Source: Sclerurus mexicanus
Lineage: Eukaryota; Chordata; Aves; Passeriformes; Furnariidae
Assembly (NCBI GenBank): GCA_013396755.1
Contig: VWZF01003567.1
Coordinates: 203,963-267,962 of the forward strand
Length of the DNA: 64,000 nucleotides
Reading direction: 5' to 3'
Under the pieces are notes generated by a model that searched no databases, was not told where the DNA came from, and saw only the letters and a program-made list of their open reading frames with translations. Of the stretch, positions 11,946 through 24,740 are shown one piece after another. Numbering within the stretch: the first letter of the stretch is position 1; every line of letters begins with the position of its first letter. The translations under genes were made by a program, and so were the position numbers.

Positions 11946-14900
11946 AAGTTAAGAGAAAAAAATAACAACACGTCTTGTCACTGACTTTATTTTTCTATTA
12001 ATTATGTGCATGTTTAGGCTCAGTTTTTGCTTCATGTAACCTGACAGCTCCTCATAATTCCCTGACTGACTTAAATTTGCTCAGTCCCATGTATCACAGC
12101 TGTGTACCAGATCTTACACCCCTGCAAACCATAATTTATTAGAACTGGGGGGAAACACTGTAGTGCCCTTTATTCTGGATTTATTTATCATTTAAAGACC
12201 CTCATCTCCATTGCACTTATTGGGAATTAAGGAGAACAATGCCCTTTCCAATAATAAAAGGCCATTCCACTTGCTCATATTCTTTTTCAGAGCCAGTTAT
12301 GCCAGCCTTCAATATACACCGAATTATAAATATCTGCTGCTTTATACATGCAATGAGTTTTTAAAGCCCAAATCCTACCATAAAACCAGCTTTAGGCTCA
12401 TCAAATAAACCAGAAAATCACGTGTTGCTACAAAGAAAACAGAACATATCTGAAATTGTACAGGGGTAGGGTTTAAAATCAGAACTCTCTCCACAAGAGC
12501 CTTGCAAGTCAATCCCACATATTAGCAGGAAGTCCAACTCAATTGTCTTTAACTAAAAACTTCCAAGTTCATTTTCTTCTTCTATCCCTATAATAACACT
12601 TGTGTTATCTCATATTAATATTAAATAAGTATTGTTATTCTAATAACTAATTATCAGACTCATAATGCTAATGATGCCAATTCAGTTTGTAATCCCATCT
12701 GTTCACTTTTACCACAGCTGTTTATTTTCTTCCCTGCTTTCCAAATACTCTTGATTTGTAATTAATCACGATTTGGACTTTTTTTTTTAATTAGAGATTT
12801 GCAGGTTTATTTTAAAATAAAAGACCAGAAGGAATAAACAAGAGCTGCCATGGAACTGCAAAGAGAAAATATTTTTGTTTTCGGTGACCAAACAATTGAA
12901 TAAAAAGTGGCTATAAACGAGTGATGGAGAGTTGTTGTACAGAAGAAGCAGATCCTTTGCTGTTGTAAAGGATACCTGGAGAAAACCAAAGAGCTTTCCA
13001 GCCCTTATAGCTGACAATCTCCTTAAAACCCAAAGATTGATACAAAGCCTGCTGTTAAAACTTTCTCTCTTTCACTGGGGACCTTTAAATTCCAAAATAC
13101 CCGTTTTGCTGATATATTTCTTGTGTTTAAGTTGACTATGCAGGAGGCAAAGGTGGCCAGAACTACCTGATCTCCCAGAATAATTGTGTTGCTCTATTTT
13201 AGTGTCTTCCAAGACTACTGAAATGAATCGAAGGTGACAAACCCATTCGTTCTTTAATTGTTTTATACTTTTAACGTAGATATTATTTCTAAAACTAGGA
13301 GGTAGCCTGGCAATCTTTTTCTCACACCCTGTTTGCTCTTTAGCATGTTTTCCCACTTCTCAATAAGTGTAAATTTATGCATTTTCAAGCTTAATCTCAT
13401 TTTCATTTGAAAAAAAAAAAAGTAATAGGATTTGGGGGTTTGTTTGGTGTTTTGTCTTTTTCTTATGCTCTTTCAATTTGCTACAGTTTCTACACTTCTG
13501 ATGAACTGTTTTTTCTTTCTCTGCTTCCTCAGGTGTGCAGCTATTGCTGTGAAGACCAAGAATTGGTTAATCAAACCTCAATCTGGGTTTTTCTTCCCTG
13601 GAATCTTCAGTGTGTCGGTGCCTGCCTGACTGAGTGCAACGAACCCCCTGCAAAAGAGAACAGGAGAGGGTTGGTTGGTTTTTTTGCCTGACCTCTAAAC
13701 GCAGCAGCCACTGTGTTTGAGTTTGGTGAGCTTGTTTTTATTGCTGCTTTCGTGTCAGCAGAACGTGTCCTGCTGACCATCACGCGAGAAAGCAATTACC
13801 TAACACAAGAAAAAATGGGTTCTACTCACTCCTATTTCTTTTAGTAATTAAAAAGGCAAGACATGTAGCCTTCCTCCAGCCAGTGCTATGAGCAGCAAAG
13901 TTTTTTTTGGTGCCTGAAAATTGGGTTTAGACCTTAATCTACCTCCCTGTGTCCCAACGCAGGATCAAAGCACTGGGTGTGCTGTTTGCTGGGGATCTTT
14001 TATCTGTGGTGCAGCGTAAAACATCAAACAAACCTCGTTTGTTTTCGGCTAACACACGTCTGAAGGGGCCAAGGCGCTGTAATTACATGTGTGTGATCCT
14101 ACCTGCACTCACCTGGAGCTTTGCCTGCCCAGTGGAGCATATTCCTTCCTACCTTCGGTAATGGTCAGGGTGCTGGCCGTGAGACATTAAACACCTTCAA
14201 GAGAGAGATTTTTGTTTTAGAGGCTTTCTGGGGACCAAACACCCAACCCAAGTGTGTTTTATTCCTTTAGCCACCTCCCCAAGCCTGGTTTATTTGTTTG
14301 GTTCTGCCCCTCCCAGCGGCTGTGTGGCTGCTCAGGATTTCCAAAGGCTGAGCGTTAACACACGAAGCTTAGAGCTGAGAAATTCTGTCATCACCAAGGG
14401 ATTAGGCAGAGATTTATTCAGGTAACTCGGAACAAATATTACTCTGTGAGGTTTAAAACAAGCCATGCATCTCAATTTTCAACTTGCCTTGCATAAATAA
14501 AAACCCTCCCTGTGTAGGAGGGCGCTGCCCTTTGGCCAGAGGGCTTTTTTATAACGGATAGATGTTCTTTAATATTTCAAAACACGCATGGAAATGGCAT
14601 TAATGATAAATTTAAACCATTTTTTTAGCAAATTACCTAAACCACCAATAATCACAGTGTCTTATTGGAACTATTCTCCATCTCAGCCTCTTTGTTAAAT
14701 GGTGGACTAACAATTGGGAAGTAAGAGCAAGAGAAAGGCATCTTCTTACTGATAAATCTGAGGTTTCCACCAGTGCCTCCAGGTGCAGACATGGGAGAGC
14801 AGCCCCAGGGTGTGACACTGAATTTACTGAGCGAGCAGCACAACCACCTGGACTCTTATTCACCAAAAAAACCCTTTGGGCTTCCAAGAAAACAGGGAGG

Positions 14901-15059
14901 AGGAAAAAATGCATAAGCACCCTCCTGTCCCTAGTGGCCACGTTGAATCCCACCCAGCCTGTCCTTGCTCGGGTGACTTTCCTAATTCTGAAGAGCAAGA
15001 GGTCAGTGAACACTCTAATTGCGTGTGAGAGATGATCAGCTCCTGGCACCATCTATAGC

Positions 15060-15500
15060 TAAGGTAACCAGTTCAGAAATATATGGCTCATTTAATTTTC
15101 AAAAAAGAGGGTCTAGTTTAATTATTTATGCTGTATAAATAATGAGGTTCCGACAGTCTGAGAAGTCACTGAAACATTATGACATTAAATCTTTGCAAAG
15201 AGACAGGAGGTGAAGGGAGAGGCTCTTGTGTGTTAGCAAGTGTGAGGATTAGCAAAATGTGAATTAGTAAGGGTCTGCTGCATTCAATACAGAATTTAGG
15301 GTGAACTATTTACTGTTAGATTTACTTACTTTCAGCTTATTAAAATCAACTCTATGAGCTGGTAAATAATGGAAAATGTGTTTGATGAAAGAAATGCTAA
15401 TTTCTTCCTAAGAATGTTATTTGAAGCTATTTAACAAATTCCATTTGCTATTATCTATTAATAAACAGTAGGAGTTGTTCAATACCTCATGTCCAAACCT
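15060..15500. other. AT-rich, non-repetitive candidate regulatory segment
   Basis: Complex AT-rich sequence with cores such as TTTAATTATTTATG (about 15117-15130) and repeated TTAGTAA/ATTAG-type words through 15250-15450. There is no repeat homology and no gene. It resembles conserved non-coding DNA in texture only. Confidence 0.2.
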
Positions 15501-17051
15501 TGAAGCATCTGAAGCAGATGGATGATATTTTGGGTTTCATCATTAATTTTTTTTCCTATCTCTGTTCAGATTTGTTTGAAATGAAACTCGTGCAAGATGA
15601 AGGCTGTGGGAGAGAAGAAACACTTCTTACCCTGGGATCCTGAGCTGAGGAGTCAGCACTTGTTTGACTGCATTGATGGCACCAAAATAAACCAGACAGA
15701 GCTCTCCTAAAATAATGTGTGGTCTATTAAAGTGAAAATTAGGCTGGGGTGTGACAGCCAGGGGAAAAGCACAAATCTTCCCCTGGTGACAGTGACACAA
15801 AGTCCTCCCTGCAGGGGGGCTTATGTTGGGTTAGGAAAAGCACCACCAAAGCGCTTCCCAACTCCCCGGGAGTTAAAACCTGTGTGAGATGTGACACACA
15901 GAGGGGAAAAATGGGGGGGAAATAAGAATTGGCTGCTCTGTCTCACAGAAACCTCACAAATCTGGCACCGGGGAGAACTACCCCTTCTGTTGCTGCGCCT
16001 AAATTTTGGTCTCCTTCAGCAGAAGTCCCAGTTCCACCTGCTGGGTACCCTGATCCTTTACTCCTTCCTTGTAATTACAGGGCAAGCACGCTGTAGTTCC
16101 TGGTCCTCTCACCTGTTTTGCCTCTGCAGGAATATCCAGCAGCAGCAGGGAATTCTCAGCCCCTCCGCGTGTCAGCTCACCCCTCTTTTCCTCTTTGACA
16201 CGGTTTATAGCAAATGTCATTAGGGGATTGCATTTAAGCTGCTGGTGATGGCACATCACGGCTCAATTAAGTTTTCAGACACCTCCTCTCATTGTGTGTC
16301 TCGGCGCTTCATAGTCCGAAGAATTCGCTTCGCGAGTTCCTCGCCTTCCCCTGTTGCTTAAAAGGCAGGGAAATCTCCCTCCTTTCCTCCAAATGTGAAG
16401 ATTTTATTAAATTTGCTTAGTAAATGTGACAGTAGGACTGCACTCACAAGAGCTGCAGGTTGATGCAAAGCTTCCTCGTGAATCTGAGGGGTTGCCCCCG
16501 GTGCTGGAAAATTGCAGAAGTTTCTGGAAATTTCCCCATAAAATTCTGTTTGGGGCAAATTTCTATGGATAAAGGCACATTTCAGAGTGTTACGAGGATG
16601 TCCTTAACTGCTTCACTGAAGTACTCCCAGACCAGCCCAATTTCAAGGCTTTTTTTTCTTTTTCCCACAAATAGATGTCAATTGGTAAATATTGGTAAAT
16701 GGATGTATAAGTAAAACAGATGCAGAATACAAAAGGTGATTGAATTATCTTGCTGAACAGAGGTGGTTGACCTTTGATAACATAAATGCGAAGGAATTTG
16801 AGGTTTTGTTTGTTGGGGTTTTTTTGCTGAGCACCTGTGTGAGAAATATGAATTAATGCTTTGAAGGAAGCATTAGGTAAGTTTGGATAATGTACAACTT
16901 CAAGGCCCGAGGTTGTGATGCAAATTAAGAGGGGCAGGGAGGTTGATACCAAAGAGATCAGCTCTCATTTACTGAGGGAGCCAAACAAAAGCTCCCAGAG
17001 GATCTCTGGGAGAGTCCGTGGCACCTGATCCTCTCCAACATCCTCAAACTG

Positions 17052-17136
17052 AAGGATCATTAAGGCTGGAAAAGGCCTTTAAGATCATCCAACCATCTCT
17101 ATTAAACCATATCCCCTGATTTAAACACATGTGCAA
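17052..17136 (-). mobile_element. Short CR1 fragment, antisense
   Basis: The text runs GGATCATTAAGGCTGGAAAA, then 'AAGATCATCCAACCATC' and 'TAAACCATATCCC'. This is the reverse complement of the 3' end of the CR1 subfamily whose antisense strand reads 'AAGGTTGGAAAAGACCTC'. About 85 bp survives. It differs at several positions from the usual form, so it is an older insertion than the one at 1848. Confidence 0.8.
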
Positions 17137-18369
17137 ACCAACATCTTTCTTAGGAGTTCACATGTTAAATGAATAATTATTTTAATAGATTTCTGAAGAC
17201 TTGGCAGGATTTCGAGTGCTGACAGAGGGGGTAAGAACATGGGATGAACCTTTGCACACCCGCATAGATCACATCTAGGTATTGATTTCCATGTTTTCTC
17301 ATATTTTCCTTTAACCAGTCTCTCTTTGTGCTTCCAACTGCTTCCTCCCAATTATATTCATAACTGTTCCTTGTACTCCATAAATTTTATTTCTTTTAAA
17401 AGCATCTGTTCAAATATTCCAAAGTCTGTACGTCCGTCATTTTTCAATATTTCATTACCCTGAATTATTTCCCATCTAGTACAAATCAGTCTCTCTCTTC
17501 AGAGCTTTGGTTGTCTCTGACTCACCTACTCCAAGATAAGATTTGAGATACTTCTGGGTGGTTTTTTCCTTTTACTGGATTCTTTTTTTCCTGTGGTCTT
17601 CGGGTTAGCAAAAGGAATCTTCCTGTGTGGTGGAAAGGATCTGACTCATCCTTCTGCTTCTTAACAGATAATAATATTGCCTGCGGCCAGGATTTTCCAG
17701 ACAGGTAAATTATACAGGCAGCTCCCATCAGCTTGCATTGGATCCTTCCTGACCTTTGAAGAAGATTGAGCATGCATTAATTTTTATTTTCTTGCTTTAT
17801 AGCGTGTATTACTCTCACAATAACCACCTCATGAAAGAAGAAGTGAAAAGCAAGTGTTTATTCAAAGAAAGGTGAGTAAGTGAGGGAGCAACAGGCCAGA
17901 GAATAAACCCGTTTCCTGGGAGAGGGAACAGAGCAATAGAAAAGATTAAAACCAGCAGCAGCAGAAATTCTCGTAACAGTAGAAATAATCACAGGAGGAG
18001 ATCTAGAAAGAGAAGAAACGTTCCCCTTAACACAAACTCTGTGGAAAAATCTCCTGAAAATATTTCTACAAAACTTTCCCAGAAGCTGAAACCAATTTGG
18101 GGCAGGGGAATTTGTGCAGCAGCATTTGTTCTTTGTTAATATGTTTGGGACTGTTAAAGGCTTTTCATCACTCGAACTCCAAGTCAACATCAGGCACTTT
18201 CATGAAGGATCAGAGGGAGCTCCACAGCGTTGAGTCAAAGCTGTTGGATGTGCTCTTTAGAGATCAGACTGCAGAGCCTGGAAGAACAAAATAATTTCAC
18301 TCCAGCTAAACAATTTGATTCAATTATTATAATATTAAATGTATGTTTAAGAAAAACGGCTTTATTTAA

Positions 18370-18387
18370 AAATAATAATAATAATAA
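18370..18387 (+). repeat. (AAT)n microsatellite
   Basis: Six AAT units in an A-rich context. Confidence 0.8.
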
Positions 18388-20574
18388 CAGAGAGATTTAC
18401 ACCTGCTTCGGCCAGACCTGCACAACTCTACCAAGAAACCTAAACAAACACGAGGAACCTTCTGCACTCTCTTGAAGTTTATCACATTCTTCAAGGCAAG
18501 GCAGAGGAAGAAATAAATAAGCTCGGGGGGAAGTGTCTCTGGAGAAGATGTCATTGTCATTGGGAGAATTAATGAGGAGGGATGACACGTCGGAGAAGGA
18601 TCAGCGAAACAGCTCTTGATGTTTGGTGGGAAGAAAAGAGCTCCCAGCAGCCGGAGACAGCGCAACCCTTCACCACATGCAGAGGAACTGGAGAGCCGGT
18701 GACCCCCACTGGCAAAGAATTGGGGGTTTTAAACGAGGTTTCCGTTGCTTTAAAGAAATAAATCTGGAATTTCACCGGGTTACATCATGCCATTTGTCGT
18801 TCCTTAAAAAAACCCGTCTCGGGATGAAAGGAAGGAAAACCTGCAGCTGCAAACGGGAACAAACTCAGAGTGGCTTCGTATGTGCCAAACTGTAACATCA
18901 GCCTTGAGGATGGGGCTGAGTTTTGCTGCTCTACAGCCTTTCGCAGGTCAGGAAGTGTGGTTTTCCTCTTGGATCAGAGGCCTTTGGTTCTGCTCATGAA
19001 GGTGTTTCTGGATTACACTGGGCAGACAGAGCAGGAGAAAAAGCCTTGTGTAGGAACAGAGACAGAGAAAATGATGGTCCTTGACTCCAGCTAAATAAGC
19101 CCAGAATCAGCTTCAGGTGTGTAAGTCACCAGTCTAAATATTCGTAAGAAAAATGAGTATTTGATTACTTTTAAATTGAATCCTTAATCTCTGTGGACCT
19201 CTTATATTCTTCTCCTGATAGAAAGGGGGTTTAGAGGTATAAAATTGCATATTCTTTTAAGCACTTAAAATGTTTAGAGAAAACATTTTCACTTAGGCAC
19301 GAGAGAAAAAAAAAGTTCAGAAATAGGTACCAGTTCAATTTAAAGCAAAATGAGAGAACTTTGGAGACTGCAATTCATTTTATTCATGGTGGATTTGTTC
19401 GGATTTATACGAGAGCTCATAAAAGCCAGGACCAGTGTTCCAGAATTCCAGCAGGGATTTTTCAGGCTGGGATTTGCTTTAACTGCCTAAAGTCTCACCA
19501 AGGAAATTAAGTGCACTCAACCAGGCAGTGTGGTGCTCTGGTCACCACTTCTGCATTCCTATTGCAATTGGATTTACCTCCTGGCCAGCTTTTCCTTTGC
19601 AAACATCAAAGTTTACGACTGCAAAATTCCGCAGACAAGTTACATTTGTGCATCCCGATGGCAGAGGTGGAAATTCAAGTCTCCAACTCATTTATGGCAG
19701 TGTTGTTTCAGCACATCAAATGGCTGGATGTGAAATGCCTTTACCAACTGCCTTGTGAAAATGCACTACAAATATTTGGCCCTTCCTTTACCAAAATCTA
19801 CCCCAAAAACTGGCACTGCCTCCTCCTGCTTATGGAATGAATGATGTTTCCAGAATTCCACTTGTAATTTTACCATCTTATGTTTCCTAGGAATCCAGTA
19901 TCAGTGCTAACTTTTCCCGTAAGTTGCCATTTGGGCTGGATTTTAGTGAGGGAAGAAAAGATTCCAGATTTTGGCATTTCTTTTTCAGGTCTGTATTTTC
20001 CAGTTGCTCAGTGCAAGCTCATGGGTTAAGGACACGTTGGTGTGAAGGCTTTTCTCGGTGAAAAGAAGGATTTTGGATACATTGGGAAGTGGAATGTATG
20101 GGAAGGGGATGTTTGGAAGCAGAAAATTCCACTAAGAATTAAGGTCAAGCCCCGTGTGCCATCAGGGCTGTGATGAGGAGCAGAAGGGAATCTTTCCCGG
20201 ACATCACGAGTGATCCTGGCAGGAAGTTTTTCCCAGCTGCCTCATTTCCCAGGCAAACATATGGAAACCAAATGGACCTCATAAATATTTGTCCCCCAAA
20301 TCAGTTAATGACAGAGTATAACAAAGCTCATGACATTTTAATTGGATGGGACGTTATGATGAGCTCTCCAGAAAGCCATAAGGAGTCAGCTGAAATGAAG
20401 TCCGGCACAAATGAACGTTACTTCTCAGGAAGAAAATAAAGGCTCAAACAAATAAAAAACCAACAAACCAAATCAAAAGCAAACAACATAACCCAGCTGT
20501 GGAGGACGAGCTGTGAAATTAGAAACCTTGTTTAATATAAAGGGAAATAGCACATACAGAAACCTTTGCTTTGA

Positions 20575-20606
20575 TTATATTATATATACATATAAATATA
20601 TATATG
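20575..20606. repeat. TA-rich low-complexity patch
   Basis: Alternating T and A, with TATATA repeated and one C interruption. It has a low melting temperature and is likely polymorphic. Confidence 0.7.
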
Positions 20607-20639
20607 CCAGAGCACCGATGTGCAAATTAACTCCAATCC

Positions 20640-20850
20640 ATTATATTTTAAACTTATAACTTTTATTAGACTTGAACTGGGGTCTTTATTCATGCCAAGC
20701 TCTCTTCTGAATTTATGGCAGTTTTGCCATCATTACTCAGCCTGAATGGAATCATCTATTTCTATGAATTAAAGGGAGAAGTAGCTTTCTAATTAGCATC
20801 ACAACTGTTAATGAAGGATCACACGAGCTGCAGTGAGCAGAGACACATAA
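20640..20850. other. Candidate conserved non-coding segment
   Basis: Non-repetitive AT-rich sequence with CTAATTAGCA at about 20790-20799 and several TTATT/AATGG words. There are no open-frame or repeat signals. Assignment as regulatory DNA is inference from texture only. Confidence 0.18.
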
Positions 20851-21139
20851 CACCACCAGGCATTTGAGTCAGGCATATTGCAAAGATACTCTTCCTATTT
20901 TCTGAAATTCCCACTCCCAGAAGTCTCCAGAGTTTAACAAGATCATAAAAGTGGAGCAGCATTTCATGGAGTTCCTTTTAGTTAATATCACAGTATTAAA
21001 TAAGATCTTTCCTGCAAAGGAAAGAAAGCGATTGTTCTCTCTCCTAAGCTGACCGGGTAAAATGTTCTTCAATAAAATCCCAGAAATTAATATGCAATGA
21101 TTTACAGTAAATCTCTTGAGCACACGAGGTTTGCTCTAG

Positions 21140-21480
21140 ACAGGAAAAGCAAACACTTATGGGCTGCATTATTATGATGGCTTATGCTAATTAAATTGAA
21201 GCAGCAATGCTTAATTTATGCTTTACCATCAAGTGCAAAGGGGGAAATTCTTTCTTGGTTCAAGCTTTATCTTGTTAAGAAGATTTACCTCCTTATTTCC
21301 TATAATAAAGAGCTATTTTTGAGACTATCCTGAGAAAGCAGAGGCTTGCAGAGCTTTTCTGCCAGTTGCCATGACACTTTGGATCTCAACCTTCAAGTTC
21401 AATACAATAGCTGCAATTAGGTTAATTAGAACATTATCTCAAAGTACACAGCTATTGTACAAGAGAAGAAACATTCTCAC
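21140..21480. other. Candidate regulatory element with paired AATTAG
   Basis: TAATTA lies at 21188-21193, and two AATTAG cores lie nine bases apart at 21415 and 21424. Dense AT-rich, non-repetitive sequence runs between them. Closely spaced homeodomain cores are common in developmental enhancers. No conservation test was possible. Confidence 0.25.
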
Positions 21481-21845
21481 CGAATACGCTGCTTAGTCAC
21501 CAAGAAATGATTTTTTTAAAAATTACATTTTCTAATTATAATGAATAATTTATTTCTTCTGGGAACACCTGACATTTAAATATTGTACCTCAAAAAATAA
21601 ATACAGGATCCATCCAGTATCATCTTAGGACATGAAATTTTTCTGACCTTTCAGTTGCTTTTCTTCTCTGAAATAATGACAGAAAAAGAACAACTATAAT
21701 AAAGGATTATACTATTTCAGCTCATTGGTTATTTCCAAATCAAAAGCCTTAATGAAAAATTCATCCATCCATCTATCTTTTATTTTTTTTTAATGTTTTT
21801 TTTTCCAAACTAGATCTTCTCTAGGAAAAGGAATCAACTGTGCCA

Positions 21846-22004
21846 GGTGCTGCCCGGGGCAGCGGTGGATTCACCATCCCTGGAATCACCCAAAGCCCCT
21901 GCAGATGTGGTGCTTTGGGACCTGGTTTAGTGGTGGACCTGGCAGTGCTGGGTTAAGACTTTTTGGTCTTAGAGGTCTTCTCCAACCTTAGTGATTTTAT
22001 GATC
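21846..22004 (+). mobile_element. CR1 LINE 3' fragment, sense
   Basis: It reads in sense from 'GGGGCAGCGGTGGATTCACC', the C-terminal ORF2 coding region of CR1, through 'TCTTAGAGGTCTTCTCCAACC' (split here over 21968-21988) to 'TGATTTTATGATCC'. The last block is a diverged CR1 3' terminus, where the usual form is ATTCTATGAT. The 3' end is therefore at about 22004, on the plus strand, opposite to the copies at 1848 and 17052. It is heavily diverged and truncated. Confidence 0.85.
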
Positions 22005-23449
22005 CAAATAACCAAAGCTTTTAGTCTACACACAAAAAATGACAGGCAGGTGTAGACTTATAAAGAAATACAGGAAATTAGGAATGAAAATGAGCAGCCT
22101 GATGAGTGAGGCCAACTTACCTTCATATTGGTTTGATAATACTTATGAAAAGGAATGCTTTAAGGAAAAAAGTGGAATATTTGGGCATTTTCTGAAAAAT
22201 CAGCCAAGAATAGGAGGAAAAGGGACAAGGGGCATGCGGATGTAATTCCATAGAAACCCACAGGACTTCTGTCACTCATGTCAAGAAAGGGAGACCAAAT
22301 TTTTGAGTGCCCCGTGTAAATTGTTGACTTTAAACTGTTACTGATCTGAGCTAAACATTCAACTACCTCAAACTATTTTGTCTGGCTGCACTCAAGTCAC
22401 ACCACTGGCCCTCAAACCACCTCTGTGGGAAACATCCAATGCCAAGATTTTCATCATTTATTTCTGCATATTTGACAGGCAGGGACTTTTTGAGGACAGA
22501 ACTCTAAATTTAAGCATTTGTTTCTGCCTTTTTGTGTCTCAGATTTGTTCCCATTCCCCATCCCATTTATCAATCACTTTCACTAATCATTACTGCCTAT
22601 ATTTATCTCCCATAATCACTAACCCTCATCTCTCCATGTCTTGAGGATAAGGAAGTTGCTGTCAGATATTATGCAACTCTGAACATCTCTGGTGTGAAAA
22701 GCTGGAATATCAATCCCTGGCAAATGATCGCAAAGCTCCCTTAACTTCCCAAAAATTATGTTTGCACTAAAAAAGAAAAGTTATCAGCCAGAAGCTCAGC
22801 TAAGAACAAGAACATAACTCACTAGGCACTTTTAGCTTCCAGGATGTTTGCCCAAAATCCAGGAGCACAGTTCACGTTTCTGGGGACTTCTTGCCTTTGT
22901 TTTGATTTAATATTTTCACCAGTTTGAACCTCTCAAGTCCATTTTTTTTATTATCTTTTTCTTTCCTATTTATTCATTGCTATGCAAAGGATGATGCTTG
23001 TTATGACCCAGTTCTTTGGTTTAGTGAGGCAATCAGAAGTTTGCTGACCTGGCACTTCAGCTGTATCTGGCACAAGTTTAAAAAACAACCTCAAAGATAA
23101 ATCCAAATGCACAGAGTTCTCATCTCTGACAGAAAGGGCACCACTAAATTCCAACTTGAGCCCAAATACATTATTTTGCATCGTGAGCAACCTTGAGGAC
23201 TAACAGAGCAAATTATTTCAGGCCATAAGCTGAAGCATTTTTACCAAAACCGTGTCCTTTGGTTTCTTCTTAAAGAAGGCGAGGGGAAAAATAAAATATA
23301 TTTTAGATTTGTTTAGGGTGCTTGCATTTCATGGAGATCTGGAGTGGCCTTGTACCTCATGGCTATGCCATGCAACTCCTGCTAGAACCAAACATGAGTC
23401 AAAATCATCCTTTTCTTCATTTAACCTTTTCCATTGTTTCCCTCTTCAG

Positions 23450-23539
23450 CAATGCCCGTCCCATGTATTTGCAGGATCTATGTCCAACGCAATACAACAC
23501 ACGGTATTATTTGAGGGAATCACAGGAGACAAATCAAAG
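23450..23539 (+). other. Exon-like interval (weak candidate)
   Basis: A pyrimidine tract ending CCCTCTTCAG at 23440-23449 has a TTAAC branch-like site 25 bases upstream of the AG. It is followed by 90 bases open in frame 0 (30 codons), then AAG|GTAATA at 23537-23545. The length is a multiple of three and a second frame is also open. The donor is weak at its fifth base. The peptide resembles nothing I know. Such pairs arise by chance in 64 kb, so a lncRNA exon, a cryptic exon or nothing at all are each possible. Confidence 0.12.
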
Positions 23540-23958
23540 GTAATATCTCCTTCCTGCCCCTAATGAAGCCACAGAACCATAACCCTCCACCAATTCGGAG
23601 AGGCTGGAAAGCTGCCACTTTGGGAGACACTTCCCATCTCCATCTGCTGCACTTTGTCCTCTCAGCTCCCCACCCTGAGAGCCAAAATAGCAACACTCAC
23701 CTAAAGGTTGAACTCAAAGTAATTTTTGGTCTTACAGATGAAAATCTTTAAAACAAATAAACAAGGGAAAAAAATCTAATTTGTCTGTCAAGGCAGTGAA
23801 ATCTGCACAGGAGAGAAGGACGTAATGATAAAATGTGTTGCTGTGGGTAGAGACACAAAGACCAAAGGAAGCAAAATGCTGATTTCCCACTGTTACTGTT
23901 CCTTTCTCTTCTGCTTTCTCTGAGTTTCAATAAAATCTACCTTCTCCTCTTCTTGCAG

Positions 23959-24004
23959 GCAGCTCCGGCTGCTGCTGCCAACCCCCTTTGCCATCACTGT
24001 GATG
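23959..24004 (+). other. Exon-like interval, 46 nt (weak candidate)
   Basis: A strong pyrimidine-rich acceptor (CTTCTCCTCTTCTTGCAG, 23941-23958) precedes 46 bases ending GATG, followed by the good donor GTAAGA at 24005. It is open in the frame continuing from the candidate at 23450, with a phase change after one base. It encodes an alanine-rich start and a His/Cys-containing end with no recognisable domain. It is paired with the interval 420 bp upstream only by proximity and strand. Confidence 0.12.
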
Positions 24005-24406
24005 GTAAGAGACTACACAGGAATTTCTCTCGGCTCCCTATTTCTGCTCATGCTTCTTCCAAAAGCCATCCCACCCCAAGTGAGAAAGCACATCCTCGCC
24101 TTGTCTCACGCCTTTTCCCCTCTCCTCTCACCCTGTCACATTCCTCGTGCCCTTTCTCACCTTTTTTGCTTCTCTCCACTTGAAACCCTGCTCGCTTCAC
24201 CCAAAGAATCTGACAAACCACAATCCCTCAACATCTTCTGCCACTTGGGATCTGGAAGCCATCAGACACTATCTTGTCTATTTATATTGCAAACCCTTCA
24301 AGCAGAGAGATTATCTTTCATACAGAGCCTGGTGCAAATGGAACCCGGTTCCCAAACGGCCTTTTGGCAAGAGTGAAGAAAAGAAAAACCCACTTGTGTG
24401 TCCCTG

Positions 24407-24514
24407 ACAGTCGGTGACATCCTTGCAGGATGTCAGAGATTTTTTTTTTGATTCATTTTTCTCAGCCTTCAAGCGATTTGTCATGCAAGGTCTGTTCATA
24501 ATGTCACCGACCGT
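24407..24514. repeat. Extended inverted repeat / hairpin
   Basis: The outer arms ACAGTCGGTGACAT (24407-24420) and ATGTCACCGACCGT (24501-24514) pair at 13 of 14 positions. The next seven bases, CCTTGCA (24421-24427), pair perfectly with TGCAAGG (24484-24490). That leaves a 10-base bulge on the right arm and a loop of 56 bases containing a T10 run. A competing small hairpin, TGACATCC-TTGCA-GGATGTCA, occupies 24415-24435. No target-site duplication is obvious, so a miniature transposon is possible but unproven. Confidence 0.7.
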
Positions 24515-24727
24515 CCTCGAACAGGAGTTGTCTCTGCGGGTCTTCTGCTAATAATAATCCAGCACCTTCCTTCTCCACAGAGCTGCCTCCTCCCCCAGAT
24601 ACTTCCCTCATTCTGCTGCACTTCTGGGAATTCATTAGGAAAGAAAAAAGGATGGAATAGTTCTCAGGATGGGAGAGATACAAAGGAACAGTGACAGAGA
24701 AAGAGCAGACAGACCCTCAAACCCCAC

Positions 24728-24740
24728 CATCATCATCATC
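24728..24740 (+). repeat. Short (CAT)n run
   Basis: Four CAT units. Confidence 0.7.

Larger units (their letters stand above)
2120..17051. other. Long unique non-coding stretch
   Basis: No gene is supported. Smaller items listed separately are the imperfect tandem repeat at 2871-2992, two CpG clusters, several simple repeats and the AT-rich segments at 11722 and 15060. The longest open frames are minus-strand frames at 2096-2656 (186 codons) and 6134-6685 (183 codons). Both lie in GC-richer DNA, overlap other frames of 110-125 codons on both strands and show no recognisable domain. G+T-rich tracts occur near 10205-10235 and 13430-13460. A perfect 10-bp duplication lies at 16681-16700. Confidence 0.6.
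17137..21845. other. Unique non-coding DNA
   Basis: No gene is recognised. The stretch contains an (AAT)n microsatellite at 18370, an A+C-rich tract at 20453-20492, an AT dinucleotide-rich patch at 20575-20606 and two candidate regulatory segments at 20640-20850 and 21140-21480. Confidence 0.55.
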
